Shown piece by piece: positions 17,051 through 24,759 of a DNA stretch of 64,000 nt (the stretch's first letter is position 1; every line of letters starts with the position of its first letter). The DNA comes from an uncultured Eubacteriales bacterium. GTDB lineage: Bacteria > Bacillota > Clostridia > Oscillospirales > Acutalibacteraceae. The position numbers and the translations under genes are program-made. The notes under the pieces are model-generated. The model saw only the letters and a program-made list of their open reading frames with translations. It was not told where the DNA came from and ran no database searches. The stretch spans positions 94,979-158,978 of the forward strand of contig CAKSIH010000003.1 in NCBI GenBank assembly GCA_934462705.1, in the 5' to 3' direction.

Positions 17051-17485
17051 ATGAAAAAGTTTTTATCAGTAATTCTAACTCTAGCAATGCTAGTGGCTCC
17101 AATAGGAGTAATGTCTTGCTTTGCGGATGGGGGAATAGACACTAAGGCTACAGTCGACTTGGAAAATGCAGATTTGGACACAATTTTAATAAATGTAATC
17201 TTAGATATAGCTGGTCGTTACAAGGCAAATTTTGAATTCTTTGGCGAGGGTCAAAAATTTTTAAGAACAATCAATATACCAGAGGGAATGCATCTGAAAA
17301 TGATCGAAAATATGATCGACCAATTGAGGGTTAAGGAAAAAATGATAGAAACAGGGAGCTGTAAAGTATTAATTATGATTGAAAGCCACATTAAAGGTTG
17401 CAGGCATACCATTTTAACTTTTTTTAATTCAGAAGATAGAATTGTTAAAATTATTGCACGTACCGACAATATCAACGAGGAATAA
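17051..17485 (+). CDS. Secreted tandem paralog 7
   Basis: A 144-residue protein; the ATG at 17051 follows AAGGAGAATACAT and begins the signal peptide MKKFLSVILTLAMLVAPIGV (the frame is open further upstream but without the signal). Unit 1 is NVILDIAGRYKANFEFFG, the helix ends ETGSCKVLIMI with the conserved Cys, and unit 2 is HTILTFFNSEDRIVKII. It is closest to paralog 3. Confidence 0.85.
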   Translation: MKKFLSVILTLAMLVAPIGVMSCFADGGIDTKATVDLENADLDTILINVILDIAGRYKANFEFFGEGQKFLRTINIPEGMHLKMIENMIDQLRVKEKMIETGSCKVLIMIESHIKGCRHTILTFFNSEDRIVKIIARTDNINEE

Positions 17486-17580
17486 GAACAAACATAAAAA
17501 TAGAAACTACTGCAGCTGGGCTAATAATTACAAACCGAAAATATTTAAATTTTAATAAATTAAAACGGGGGAAAATACAT

Positions 17581-18024
17581 ATGAAAAAGTTTTTACCAGT
17601 AATTTTAGCGTTAGCAATGTTGGTGGTGCCAGTGGAAGCAGTGTCTTACGTTGCGGATGGAGGATTAGGTTATAAACTGCTTGAAACAATGAAAAGGACA
17701 GGTGCAACGAAGGTTCAAGCTGTTGTTACATTAGACAAAGAAGGCACGTATATGTCGAGGTTTGCTTTGTTTGGAAAAAGAAATCAGTTTTTAACAGCAA
17801 AACCTTGTCCTAAAGAGGCATATATGGGAATTGAAAAAATAATCGATCAAAATCATGTTTTACAGGAGGTAAGAGATTTAAATTGTGACAGAGCGTTTCT
17901 TATTTTTAATGGATACATTAGTGGTCCTCAACTTCTACAAATAAAATTTTACAACTCAAGAGGTAATCTTGTTAAATCTGAGGAATGTAATGATCCAGAT
18001 AAATATATGTTTATATTTGAGTAA
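17581..18024 (+). CDS. Secreted tandem paralog 8
   Basis: A 147-residue protein with signal peptide MKKFLPVILALAMLVVPVEA; cleavage is likely near YVADGG. Unit 1 is AVVTLDKEGTYMSRFALFG, the helix ends VRDLNCDRAFLI and unit 2 is LLQIKFYNSRGNLVKS. The binding site is GGGGGAAA, slightly different from the array norm. Closest by eye to paralog 2. Confidence 0.85.
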   Translation: MKKFLPVILALAMLVVPVEAVSYVADGGLGYKLLETMKRTGATKVQAVVTLDKEGTYMSRFALFGKRNQFLTAKPCPKEAYMGIEKIIDQNHVLQEVRDLNCDRAFLIFNGYISGPQLLQIKFYNSRGNLVKSEECNDPDKYMFIFE

Positions 18025-18100
18025 GCACCATTATGCAGCATTAGATAATTCAGAATAAAGGTGTATAATATTTTAATAGATTTAATTAAGGAGAATATAT

Positions 18101-18679
18101 ATGAAAAAATTTTTATCAATAATTTTAACTTTAGCAATGGTTATATTACCGGTGGGAGCAGTATCTTGTTTTGCAGATGAGAAAGAATTTATAGGCAATG
18201 ATCAATACATTATGCTGCAGGAAATAATTAGTTCTTTGGGGTTAGCTGAACTTGCTTCAGAAGACGTGAATACTATGGAGATAATTGCCGATATGGATCA
18301 AAGTAGTTATACAGCAAGGGCTTGTTTTTTTGCTAAAGATGGACGACTTTTAAAGATTCAAAAATTGAGAGAAGGCAGCTTTGTATACGAGGAAATAAAA
18401 GAATACATAGAGGTTAATTATTTTACAAGTTTAGATACAATCGGCATTTATAAATGTTCCAAAGTAAATTTGAGTTTTTTTATAGGGACAAATGGTCATA
18501 AAGATATTGGCATTTTAACTGTAAGAGCTTACGATGAAGCACATTACAATGAAATAACTAGTAGTATTACTTCATTCTATAAGCTTTTTAGTTTAAAAAA
18601 TTGCCCACAAATTATAGACAAGCTAGGACTATGGCATCAGCTAATTTGTGTATACTTTTTGTTTGCAAAATCGGTTTAA
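18101..18679 (+). CDS. Secreted tandem paralog 9 (extended C-terminus)
   Basis: A 192-residue protein with signal peptide MKKFLSIILTLAMVILPVGA and cleavage after SCFA. Unit 1 (IIADMDQSSYTARACFFAKD then GRLLK) and the helix end IGIYKCSKVNLS fit the family. The second unit ends early and is followed by about 40 residues (from SSITSFYKLF to FLFAKSV) that have no counterpart. A frameshift near 18540-18600, with read-through into the spacer, would explain this tail. Confidence 0.8.
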   Translation: MKKFLSIILTLAMVILPVGAVSCFADEKEFIGNDQYIMLQEIISSLGLAELASEDVNTMEIIADMDQSSYTARACFFAKDGRLLKIQKLREGSFVYEEIKEYIEVNYFTSLDTIGIYKCSKVNLSFFIGTNGHKDIGILTVRAYDEAHYNEITSSITSFYKLFSLKNCPQIIDKLGLWHQLICVYFLFAKSV

Positions 18680-18788
18680 TGGTAGCAGGGTCTAATCACT
18701 ATTTTTTTGCAGATCTGGCTTAGATTTATGTACGGCTGCATATGTTTGGATATAAAAAACTTAATAATTTAATAGGAGTAGAACGAAT

Positions 18789-19214
18789 ATGAAAAAATTT
18801 TTATCAATAATTTTAGCATTATCAATAATTTTAGTACCGATTGAAGCATTGTCGTGTTTTGCAAATGGAGGCAAAGATGACGTAGGGCAAAACCCTTTAG
18901 ATATAGTTAAAGTAAGGACATGTCGTCCTGCAGCCGAACAAATAGTAATAGTAGCCAACATAAATTCTGAAGGTGAATTTGAAGCAAAAGTTGGTCTTGA
19001 TTATTTAGATGGTGGCTTTTTTGATATGCACAAGTTGAGAAAAGGAACAGTAATGCATGACGAGGCCAATGGATATCTTCGTAGCTTTAGAATTTTGGAA
19101 GAAATCAGGCGTTTAAACTGTGAAAGGGCAACAGTTTTAATGGTACATAGCGGGCTTGCGTTTGCAAATTTCTTCGACAAAGACGGAAAGATTGTTAAGA
19201 CTTGTATGTATTAA
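18789..19214 (+). CDS. Secreted tandem paralog 10
   Basis: A 141-residue protein with signal peptide MKKFLSIILALSIILVPIEA and cleavage after SCFA. Unit 1 is IVANINSEGEFEAKVGLDY, the helix ends IRRLNCERATVL with the conserved Cys, and unit 2 is AFANFFDKDGKIVKTC. The binding site AGGAGTAG is weaker than in its neighbours. Confidence 0.85.
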   Translation: MKKFLSIILALSIILVPIEALSCFANGGKDDVGQNPLDIVKVRTCRPAAEQIVIVANINSEGEFEAKVGLDYLDGGFFDMHKLRKGTVMHDEANGYLRSFRILEEIRRLNCERATVLMVHSGLAFANFFDKDGKIVKTCMY

Positions 19215-19284
19215 AATATATAATGATTTAACATATAGCTAACAGATATCAAATTTTAAGTTTTTATAATAAAGGAGAATACAT

Positions 19285-19737
19285 ATGAAGAAAATTTTAT
19301 CACTAGTTTTAGTACTATCAATGTTTATAATGCCAATAGGAATGACATCTTGCTTTGCAGATGGTGCACGAAAGAGTGAAGCTCAGCGTTTGGGAGAGGT
19401 GCTTGTAAAAATGAAGTCAAGAGGTCTTGTAAAAATGGTAACGGTAGTCGAAGTGGGAGATAAAGAGGACTTCACAATAAATTTTGATTTTTGGGGGCAA
19501 AGAAAAGCATTCTTAGGCACGTACACATTATGCAAGGAAAGCCCAATGTACGAATGTGTTGAAAAGAAAATTAAGGATAATCACGTACGTGAAACCATAA
19601 AATCTTTAAATTGCAGCAAAGCAAAACTTGTAATGATACCATATACCTATATTATAATGGCAAGTTTTCTTGATAAGGATAAAAAAGTTGTTAAGGTTGA
19701 GTCTTATCCATATAAATTGTTTGATTTTTATTTATAG
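19285..19737 (+). CDS. Secreted tandem paralog 11
   Basis: A 150-residue protein with signal peptide MKKILSLVLVLSMFIMPIGM and cleavage after SCFA. Unit 1 is TVVEVGDKEDFTINFDFWG, the helix ends IKSLNCSKAKLV with the conserved Cys, and unit 2 is IIMASFLDKDKKVVKVE. The mature protein is Lys-rich. AAAGGAGAATACAT precedes the ATG. Confidence 0.85.
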   Translation: MKKILSLVLVLSMFIMPIGMTSCFADGARKSEAQRLGEVLVKMKSRGLVKMVTVVEVGDKEDFTINFDFWGQRKAFLGTYTLCKESPMYECVEKKIKDNHVRETIKSLNCSKAKLVMIPYTYIIMASFLDKDKKVVKVESYPYKLFDFYL

Positions 19738-19900
19738 TAAGGTAATTACTGTAAATACGCTCAGCAGTATGGCTGGATTTAAAAAATTTTTCAGTTAAAC
19801 AATATTTGTACTAAAACATGTGACAGCCAGTATTTGAGATTAGGTTGGTTGCTATACATTTTATTTCAGCAATATTTAAATTATTTGAAGGAGAGTACAC

Positions 19901-20323
19901 GTGAAAAAGGTATTATCAGTAATTTTAGCGTTGTCGGTGTTTTTAGTACCTACAGGAGCGATTTTCTGTTTTGCGGACTGGGGTAGAAAATATGAATCCA
20001 CTTGTTTTAGTAAAAATTTGAAAGAACATGTATTGGAAAAGGTGCAAATGGTTGCGGAGGTTAGCAAAAATGGCAAAATTGTTTTACATGGAATTTTTTT
20101 TAAACAAGGAGGAGGATTTTTTAAAGTAAGTGAAGAGTTACCCAATGAAATCTGTACATTGTTTGTAAAAGAAATTGATAGGCTTAAAATTTTGAATCAA
20201 ATGAAACTTTTAAATTGCAGTTTTGCAAAGGTTGTGTTTGAAAAAGGCATTGAGTCTAATATTTCTGTGTACGCGACTTTTTATGATGCACTAGGTAGGT
20301 ATGTAAACTTAATTACTTTCTAA
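19901..20323 (+). CDS. Secreted tandem paralog 12
   Basis: A 140-residue protein starting with GTG after GAAGGAGAGTACAC. Signal peptide MKKVLSVILALSVFLVPTGA, cleavage near CFAD. Unit 1 is MVAEVSKNGKIVLHGIFF, the helix ends MKLLNCSFAKVV with the conserved Cys, and unit 2 is ISVYATFYDALGRYVNL. Closest to paralog 6. The 163-nt gap before it holds no gene. Confidence 0.85.
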   Translation: MKKVLSVILALSVFLVPTGAIFCFADWGRKYESTCFSKNLKEHVLEKVQMVAEVSKNGKIVLHGIFFKQGGGFFKVSEELPNEICTLFVKEIDRLKILNQMKLLNCSFAKVVFEKGIESNISVYATFYDALGRYVNLITF

Positions 20324-20416
20324 TAGGATGCTAGGTTGAAAAATAAATGCGATTGTACTTAATAGTCAATAAGCAAAGAATATTTAAATTTTTTAGAAAT
20401 TTAAAGGAGAATACAC

Positions 20417-20971
20417 ATGAAAAAGATTTTATCAGTAATTTTAGTGTTGTCAATGTTAATAGTGCCGTTGAAAACAATGTTCTGCTTTGCAGATGAAACA
20501 CAAGAGACTTCAAGTCAAGGCTTTGCAGATGCAAATAGCGAGGTAGAATATCAAAAGGCGATTGAGAAACTAAAGGAAGAGAACATTGAGAGAATAGAAT
20601 TGACAATTACAGTAGATAAAGAGACATCCTCTGTAAAGGCAATTTTATATGGAGCTGATGGTCAGCAGATAAGAGTTCACGAAATAACTGAAGATGAACT
20701 TAAAAGTATTAAACTTGATAAACTCATTGAGAGCCTGCAAGCTGCATTAAAAAAATTTAGATACTGTAAAGTAGAGTTTATTTATGAAGATTTAGTTAAA
20801 AAGAAAGAAACCCCCTTAACAACGAATATTTATGATGGAAAAGGAGTGCTTATTGAATCTTTTAGGTATAAAAGACTAAGCGATCTATCGAATCCGGAAG
20901 CTGAGGTAGAGATTAGGTCTGAGGTTGAAAGAAGAAAAATACTTGAAAAGGCTAAAAAAAACACAGGTTAG
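20417..20971 (+). CDS. Secreted tandem paralog 13 (longest, acidic)
   Basis: A 184-residue protein with signal peptide MKKILSVILVLSMLIVPLKT and cleavage after CFA. It is the most divergent copy: an acidic linker (ETQETSSQGFADANSEVEYQ), unit 1 ELTITVDKETSSVKAILYG, a helix with YCKVEFIYED, unit 2 TPLTTNIYDGKGVLIES, then a charged helical tail (NPEAEVEIRSEVERRKILEK). It is followed after 16 nt by a small membrane protein gene, so the two may be translationally coupled or may act together. Confidence 0.83.
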   Translation: MKKILSVILVLSMLIVPLKTMFCFADETQETSSQGFADANSEVEYQKAIEKLKEENIERIELTITVDKETSSVKAILYGADGQQIRVHEITEDELKSIKLDKLIESLQAALKKFRYCKVEFIYEDLVKKKETPLTTNIYDGKGVLIESFRYKRLSDLSNPEAEVEIRSEVERRKILEKAKKNTG

Positions 20972-20987
20972 CATAGTAAAGATCTCG

Positions 20988-21236
20988 ATGTTATCTCAAA
21001 CAGTAATTGAAAGTAGTAAGTTTTGGGGAACTTTAGCTTATGCTGTATATCTGATGACTATTTTTGATATGACATCGTTTGGGCAAGAGCATTCTATTCT
21101 TGCTACCGGTATTTCATTGCTGGGAGCCGCTGTTTTAGAAGCAATAACTTACTTCTTTTCCACTGCAGTTAATTACACTTTTACTTACGAGTTACCAATG
21201 GAAGGCCTTAATTCAGCATATAAATGGTATGAATAA
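20988..21236 (+). CDS. Small two-TM protein closing the paralog array
   Basis: From ATG 20988 this frame encodes about 82 residues with two hydrophobic stretches (FWGTLAYAVYLMTIF and ILATGISLLGAAVLEAI followed by TYFFSTAVNY). The frame is open back to 20925, overlapping the end of paralog 13. A strong ribosome binding site is lacking, so translation may depend on coupling to paralog 13. It ends 55 nt before the strong terminator at 21291. No family is recognised. A membrane partner of the array products is a guess from position only. Confidence 0.5.
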   Translation: MLSQTVIESSKFWGTLAYAVYLMTIFDMTSFGQEHSILATGISLLGAAVLEAITYFFSTAVNYTFTYELPMEGLNSAYKWYE

Positions 21237-21290
21237 AGGTAGTAGTTACTGCTTGTATATTAAGAAAATTCAATAAGTGTTAATAATAAT

Positions 21291-21330
21291 AAAAAAAGCA
21301 GCAGTACTGGTGAGATACTGTTGCTTTTTT
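21291..21330. terminator. Strong terminator closing the paralog array
   Basis: AAAAAAGCAGCAGTA (21292-21306) pairs with TACTGTTGCTTTTTT (21316-21330), with one wobble and a 9-nt loop, and has A and T tracts on both sides. It is the first convincing intrinsic terminator downstream of paralog 1. Confidence 0.9.
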
Positions 21331-21415
21331 AGAATATTTTTGTTATTTCTTTTTTGCAATCAAAAATCAATTCTTCTGTGGTATAATTTCACTATAATGC
21401 TTTAGGAGTGATATT

Positions 21416-21757
21416 TTGAGAATTGCAATTATAGGGTCAAGGAGTTTAAATGTGTGTATAGATAAATATGTACCACAAAATACTGAGTTAATTGTTAGTG
21501 GCGGTGCAAAGGGAATAGACCAAGTTGCTGAAAAATATGCTGATAAAAAAGGAATTGCCAAGTTAATAATAAAACCTAATTATCAAAAGTTTGGTAGGGG
21601 GGCCCCCCTTATTAGAAATAAGGAAATTGTAGAAAATGCAGATCTTATTTTAGCTTTTTGGGATGGAAAATCCAGAGGGACCATACATAGTGTAAAGTAT
21701 GCAATGAAGTGCGGAAAGAAAGTATATTTACATGAATTTACAAGTGTAGAAAAATAG
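21416..21757 (+). CDS. SLOG-domain protein (YspA/DUF2493-like)
   Basis: A 113-residue single-domain protein with a Rossmann-like SLOG fold: IAIIGSRSL at the N-terminus, LIVSGGAKGIDQVAEKYA (nucleotide-binding GGAKG loop), PNYQKFGRGAPLIRNKEIV and LILAFWDGKSRGTIHSVKYA. These are typical of small DprA/LOG-related proteins that bind nucleotides or nucleotide-derived ligands. The start is TTG after AGGAGTG. TGGTATAAT near 21381 is an extended -10 promoter. It converges on ychF, sharing the hairpin at 21754. The ligand is unknown. Confidence 0.85.
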   Translation: MRIAIIGSRSLNVCIDKYVPQNTELIVSGGAKGIDQVAEKYADKKGIAKLIIKPNYQKFGRGAPLIRNKEIVENADLILAFWDGKSRGTIHSVKYAMKCGKKVYLHEFTSVEK

Positions 21758-21778
21758 GCAAGACAAACACTTGCCTAT
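21754..21778. terminator. Shared hairpin over the SLOG and ychF stop codons
   Basis: ATAGGCAAG (21754-21762) pairs with CTTGCCTAT (21770-21778) around a 7-nt loop. The stem contains the stop codons of both convergent genes. T tracts are weak, so termination efficiency is uncertain. Confidence 0.5.
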
Positions 21779-22869
21779 ACATTAAACCTAAATAAGACTA
21801 CGTCACCATCTTTCATAATGTATTCTTTGCCTTCAGACCTAACAAGACCGTTTTCTTTTGCAGAAGCCATTGATCCGCATTTAATTAAATCGTCAAAATG
21901 AACAACCTCAGCACGAATGAAACCGCGCTCAAAGTCTGTGTGAATCTTTCCTGCAGCTTTAGGAGCAGTGGTTCCTTTTTTTATGGTCCAAGCCCTAACT
22001 TCAGGTTTACCTGCGGTTAAAAATGAAATGAGTCCGAGAAGGTCGTAGCAAGAACGAATTAATCTGTCAAGTCCAGATTCAGAAAGATTTAAATCTGATA
22101 AAAACAAGATTTTTTCATCTAAATCCATTCCAGAAATTTCGGCTTCAATTTCAGCACAAATCGGTAATACAGAAGCGTTTTCTTCGCGTGCAATAGATTC
22201 TACAATTTTAAAATTTTTGTTGTTTTGAATACCATTTTTAAAATCATCTTCACTAACATTTGCAGCATATATAGTCGCTTTGCTTGTAAGAAGAGATATA
22301 GAATCTAACAAAACCTTTTCATCACTGCTGCATTCAATAGATCTGGCAGGTTTTCCAGATTCAAGGACTCCCTTAACCATTTCAAAAAAATCAAGATCTA
22401 ATTGGTACTTTTTATCTGACTTAATAAGTTTTTTAGTTTTGTCAATGCGTCTGTCAATCATTTCAATGTCAGATAAAATCAATTCCAAATTAATGGTTTC
22501 AATGTCCCTGGCAGGATCAATACATCCGTCGACATGTACGATGTCGTCATTTTCAAAACACCGAACTACATGCACAATGGCGTCTACTTCTCTTATATTG
22601 GACAAAAATTTGTTTCCAAGGCCTTCTCCTTTGGAAGCCCCCTTAACAAGTCCGGCTATATCGACAAACTCAATTGTCGCCGGTGTGTACTTATCCGGCT
22701 GGTACATTTCAGCAAGTGCGTCAAGTCGCTTATCTGGCACGGCGACAACCCCTACATTTGGTTCGATGGTACAAAAAGGGTAGTTTGCAGACTGGGCCCC
22801 TGCATTAGTAATAGCGTTAAAAAGTGTGCTTTTACCTACATTTGGTAAACCTACAATTCCTAGTTTCAT
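21775..22869 (-). CDS. ychF: Redox-regulated ATPase YchF (Ola1/Obg family)
   Basis: The 364-residue product is the universal YchF P-loop NTPase, which prefers ATP and associates with ribosomes. G1 is GLPNVGKSTLFNA, switch region FVDIAGLVKGASKGEGLGNKFL is G3, and the family replaces NKxD with an ATP-type motif (YAANVSE). The C-terminal TGS domain (AWTIKKGTTAPKAAGKIHTDFERGF) is intact, ending with GDVVLFRFNV. The start ATG at 22869 has AGGAAA upstream. It is a single gene; length is standard. Confidence 0.97.
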   Translation of the reverse strand: MKLGIVGLPNVGKSTLFNAITNAGAQSANYPFCTIEPNVGVVAVPDKRLDALAEMYQPDKYTPATIEFVDIAGLVKGASKGEGLGNKFLSNIREVDAIVHVVRCFENDDIVHVDGCIDPARDIETINLELILSDIEMIDRRIDKTKKLIKSDKKYQLDLDFFEMVKGVLESGKPARSIECSSDEKVLLDSISLLTSKATIYAANVSEDDFKNGIQNNKNFKIVESIAREENASVLPICAEIEAEISGMDLDEKILFLSDLNLSESGLDRLIRSCYDLLGLISFLTAGKPEVRAWTIKKGTTAPKAAGKIHTDFERGFIRAEVVHFDDLIKCGSMASAKENGLVRSEGKEYIMKDGDVVLFRFNV

Positions 22870-22885
22870 AAGTTTTTCCTTTCTA

Positions 22886-23007
22886 GTATGCCCGCCCCCG
22901 CAAGTTTCAATGAAACTTGCGGGGGCGAAAAATTTTTAATTTTTCGCTGTTACAATTATACACCTAAAAAGGAATAAATGAAATAATAATTGTAACAGCG
23001 GGCATAC
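22886..23007. repeat. Three-armed palindromic repeat A (between ychF and ogg)
   Basis: The outer stem is GTATGCCCGC (22886-22895) with GCGGGCATAC (22998-23007). Inside are three hairpins: a 15-bp stem 22894-22908/22912-22926 with loop AAT, a 10-bp stem 22925-22934/22938-22947 with loop TTT, and a 12-bp stem TGTTACAATTAT/ATAATTGTAACA (22948-22959/22986-22997) with a 26-nt loop. The architecture matches repeats B-E, except for the long third loop. Confidence 0.75.
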
Positions 23008-23019
23008 ATTATCTACAAA

Positions 23020-23856
23020 TTAATCAAAAAGATGAGGATTCATGCGACTGTAATGAAAAATATATTGCTGAGCAATGCCGGCATATTTTCCGAAAAAATC
23101 AAATTTCTTTCCTGGAAACAAAACTTCCATAGCGCGTTTCATCCAAACGTCTAAGGGAAAAGCGTCGAGTCGATGGAAACCATATAAAAGGGTACATTCA
23201 GCAACTTTTGGACCAACTCCGGTAATTTGCATTAGCATTTTTCTTGCCTCATCAAGCGGAGCAGATTTAAGAGTTGAAAAGTCGATAAAGTTGCAATTTA
23301 CTTTTTTAGCAGCGTCAATTATGTATCTTGCACGAAATCCACATTTTATGGGAATCAAGTCATTTTCAGTTAAAGAGGAAATAATTTTAACGGAAGGAAA
23401 GGAAAAGGCATCGTCGCCTATTTTATTACCAAAATTCTCACACAGTCGTTTTATAATAAGTTTTATCCTGGGGATGTTGTTATTTTGAGATATAATAAAG
23501 GAACAGAGGGTTTCCCAGGGATCCTGGTTTAAAATTCTAATTCCGGGTGCAAAATCTGCAGCAGTCTTTAAGATAGAATCTAAGGATGAAAGATCATTTT
23601 TTATTTTGCAGTAATCAGTGTTGAGATCGAAATAGTTGAGCCATAATTTTTCAAACTCCGCTAGGGACATATTATTTATAATAATAGAATTATTCTGACG
23701 CAAGAGTTTAATTTCCTTGCCAAATGCAATGCCCACAAAGGAATTATCCTCTAGTTTATTCCACCTAAAGCATTGTCCGCAATTAAAAGTTTGATCTAGA
23801 TTAAAATCTTCTATATCTGCTATTTCAATACATTTACCATTTTCAAAATACTTCAA
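23020..23856 (-). CDS. 8-oxoguanine DNA glycosylase/AP lyase (OGG1-like)
   Basis: The product (278 aa) belongs to the HhH-GPD superfamily, OGG1/OggA type, which excises 8-oxoguanine opposite cytosine. The N-terminal domain shows FNCGQCFRWNK. The central region has DPWETLCSFIISQNNNIPRI. The helix-hairpin-helix ITGVGPKVAECTLLYGF is followed by the GPD-loop Asp in FPLDVWMKRAM. By family knowledge the catalytic Lys is in CGFRARY/ISQNNN surroundings; the usual 'Q-CK' style Lys is not obvious by eye. TTG at 23856 is preferred because AAGGAGTG precedes it; GTG 23883 is an alternative. It is transcribed leftward toward ychF. Confidence 0.88.
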   Translation of the reverse strand: MKYFENGKCIEIADIEDFNLDQTFNCGQCFRWNKLEDNSFVGIAFGKEIKLLRQNNSIIINNMSLAEFEKLWLNYFDLNTDYCKIKNDLSSLDSILKTAADFAPGIRILNQDPWETLCSFIISQNNNIPRIKLIIKRLCENFGNKIGDDAFSFPSVKIISSLTENDLIPIKCGFRARYIIDAAKKVNCNFIDFSTLKSAPLDEARKMLMQITGVGPKVAECTLLYGFHRLDAFPLDVWMKRAMEVLFPGKKFDFFGKYAGIAQQYIFHYSRMNPHLFD

Positions 23857-24021
23857 AAAAACACTCCTTAACACATATAACACTATTATAGCAGATAAAT
23901 TTTAATTATAGTATCAAAAAGTGAAAATAAAAATTCTTTTAGGACAAAATAATACAGTTTGTTTTAATTTTCTAATCGGAAATTATTTCCAATTAATTTA
24001 AGATATATTATTAATACTAAG

Positions 24022-24051
24022 TTTTCCACGTTTTCCACAGTGTTTTCCACA
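24022..24051 (+). other. Three DnaA-box-like 9-mers in a 506-bp gap
   Basis: TTTTCCACG (24022-24030), TTTTCCACA (24031-24039) and TTTTCCACA (24043-24051) differ by one or two bases from the consensus TTATCCACA. The gap 23857-24362 otherwise holds repeat B and AT-rich sequence. The location is far from gyrB, so this is unlikely to be oriC. Confidence 0.3.
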
Positions 24052-24120
24052 GGCCAATAAACGAAAACATTTTAAATAAATACTCATAGTATATAAGTGA
24101 AATCCGGATCCCGAATACTT

Positions 24121-24212
24121 GTGCCGGGCCGCGAGGCCCCCGCAGCTTTCAGCTGCGGGCAAATGGCAGCGCCATTTTGCAAGCGAAGCTTGCTGGCCTC
24201 GCGGCCCGGCAC
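24121..24212. repeat. Three-armed palindromic repeat B
   Basis: A perfect 18-bp outer stem (24121-24138 with 24195-24212, core GGGCCGCGAGGCC) encloses three triloop hairpins: CCCGCAGCT-TTC-AGCTGCGGG (24139-24159), AAATGGC-AGC-GCCATTT (24161-24177) and GCAAGC-GAA-GCTTGC (24079+100 to 24193). Single-base linkers separate the arms, giving an ideal four-way junction. It lies between ogg (leftward) and a small membrane protein gene (rightward). Repeats D and E have the same arms in reverse orientation. Confidence 0.9.
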
Positions 24213-24362
24213 AGATGCGTGTTTATTCAACATGTTAGGTACACAAAAATAGAAGTGTTTAATTTTAACCCAAATGGTAACATAGAAAAGATTAAGGAAG
24301 TGAATATAAAATTAAAAAAGTGACCACAATATGGAAAAGAGAAGAGGTAGGTGTTATAGTGC

Positions 24363-24620
24363 ATGATAAAGGGAATAAACAAAAACGTAATAGAAGTATC
24401 GGATGTAGAAAGCGTATACTATGATAAAGCAATTTTATTTATAAAGCCGCAGTTTGCAGATATAGGACGAGAGATGTTGGAGGTAGAGGCAAAAAAAATA
24501 CTAGGGAACATAGATGTGACATCAAGCATAAAAAGTAAAAGAAGAATGTTTGAAAAAGCAATGATAATAATATGTACGGCAGCAGTAACTGCCACATTAT
24601 GCCTAGTTTTTTTATGTTAA
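24363..24620 (+). CDS. Small protein with C-terminal membrane anchor
   Basis: An 85-residue protein preceded by GAGGTAGGTG. Residues 1-60 are soluble and mixed-charge (VIEVSDVESVYYDKAILFIK, then FADIGREMLEVEAKKIL), and residues 66-84 form one hydrophobic segment (AMIIICTAAVTATLCLVFL) ending in Cys. It would be tail-anchored with the N-terminus in the cytoplasm. The mecA-like gene lies 139 nt downstream on the same strand. Not recognised; function unknown. Confidence 0.6.
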   Translation: MIKGINKNVIEVSDVESVYYDKAILFIKPQFADIGREMLEVEAKKILGNIDVTSSIKSKRRMFEKAMIIICTAAVTATLCLVFLC

Positions 24621-24759
24621 ATTAATAATTTTGTAAAAAGTGATGTAATTTTAAAATATAAATTACGCCATCCAGCAATATACACTTGCACATAATGCAC
24701 ATTCATAATATTATGGTATTAAGGAGAAGTTTAATTTTAGTGCATTGGGGGTGCCATTG

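Noticed and set aside
13830..20971. Lipoproteins in the secreted array
   Set aside because: Several copies have Cys before FA (SCFA), but others have Ser there and the residues before Cys do not fit a lipobox, so signal peptidase I cleavage is more likely.
24022..24051. Chromosomal replication origin
   Set aside because: Only three imperfect boxes, no dnaA or dnaN nearby, and the gyrB-gyrA end of the window is more than 20 kb away.
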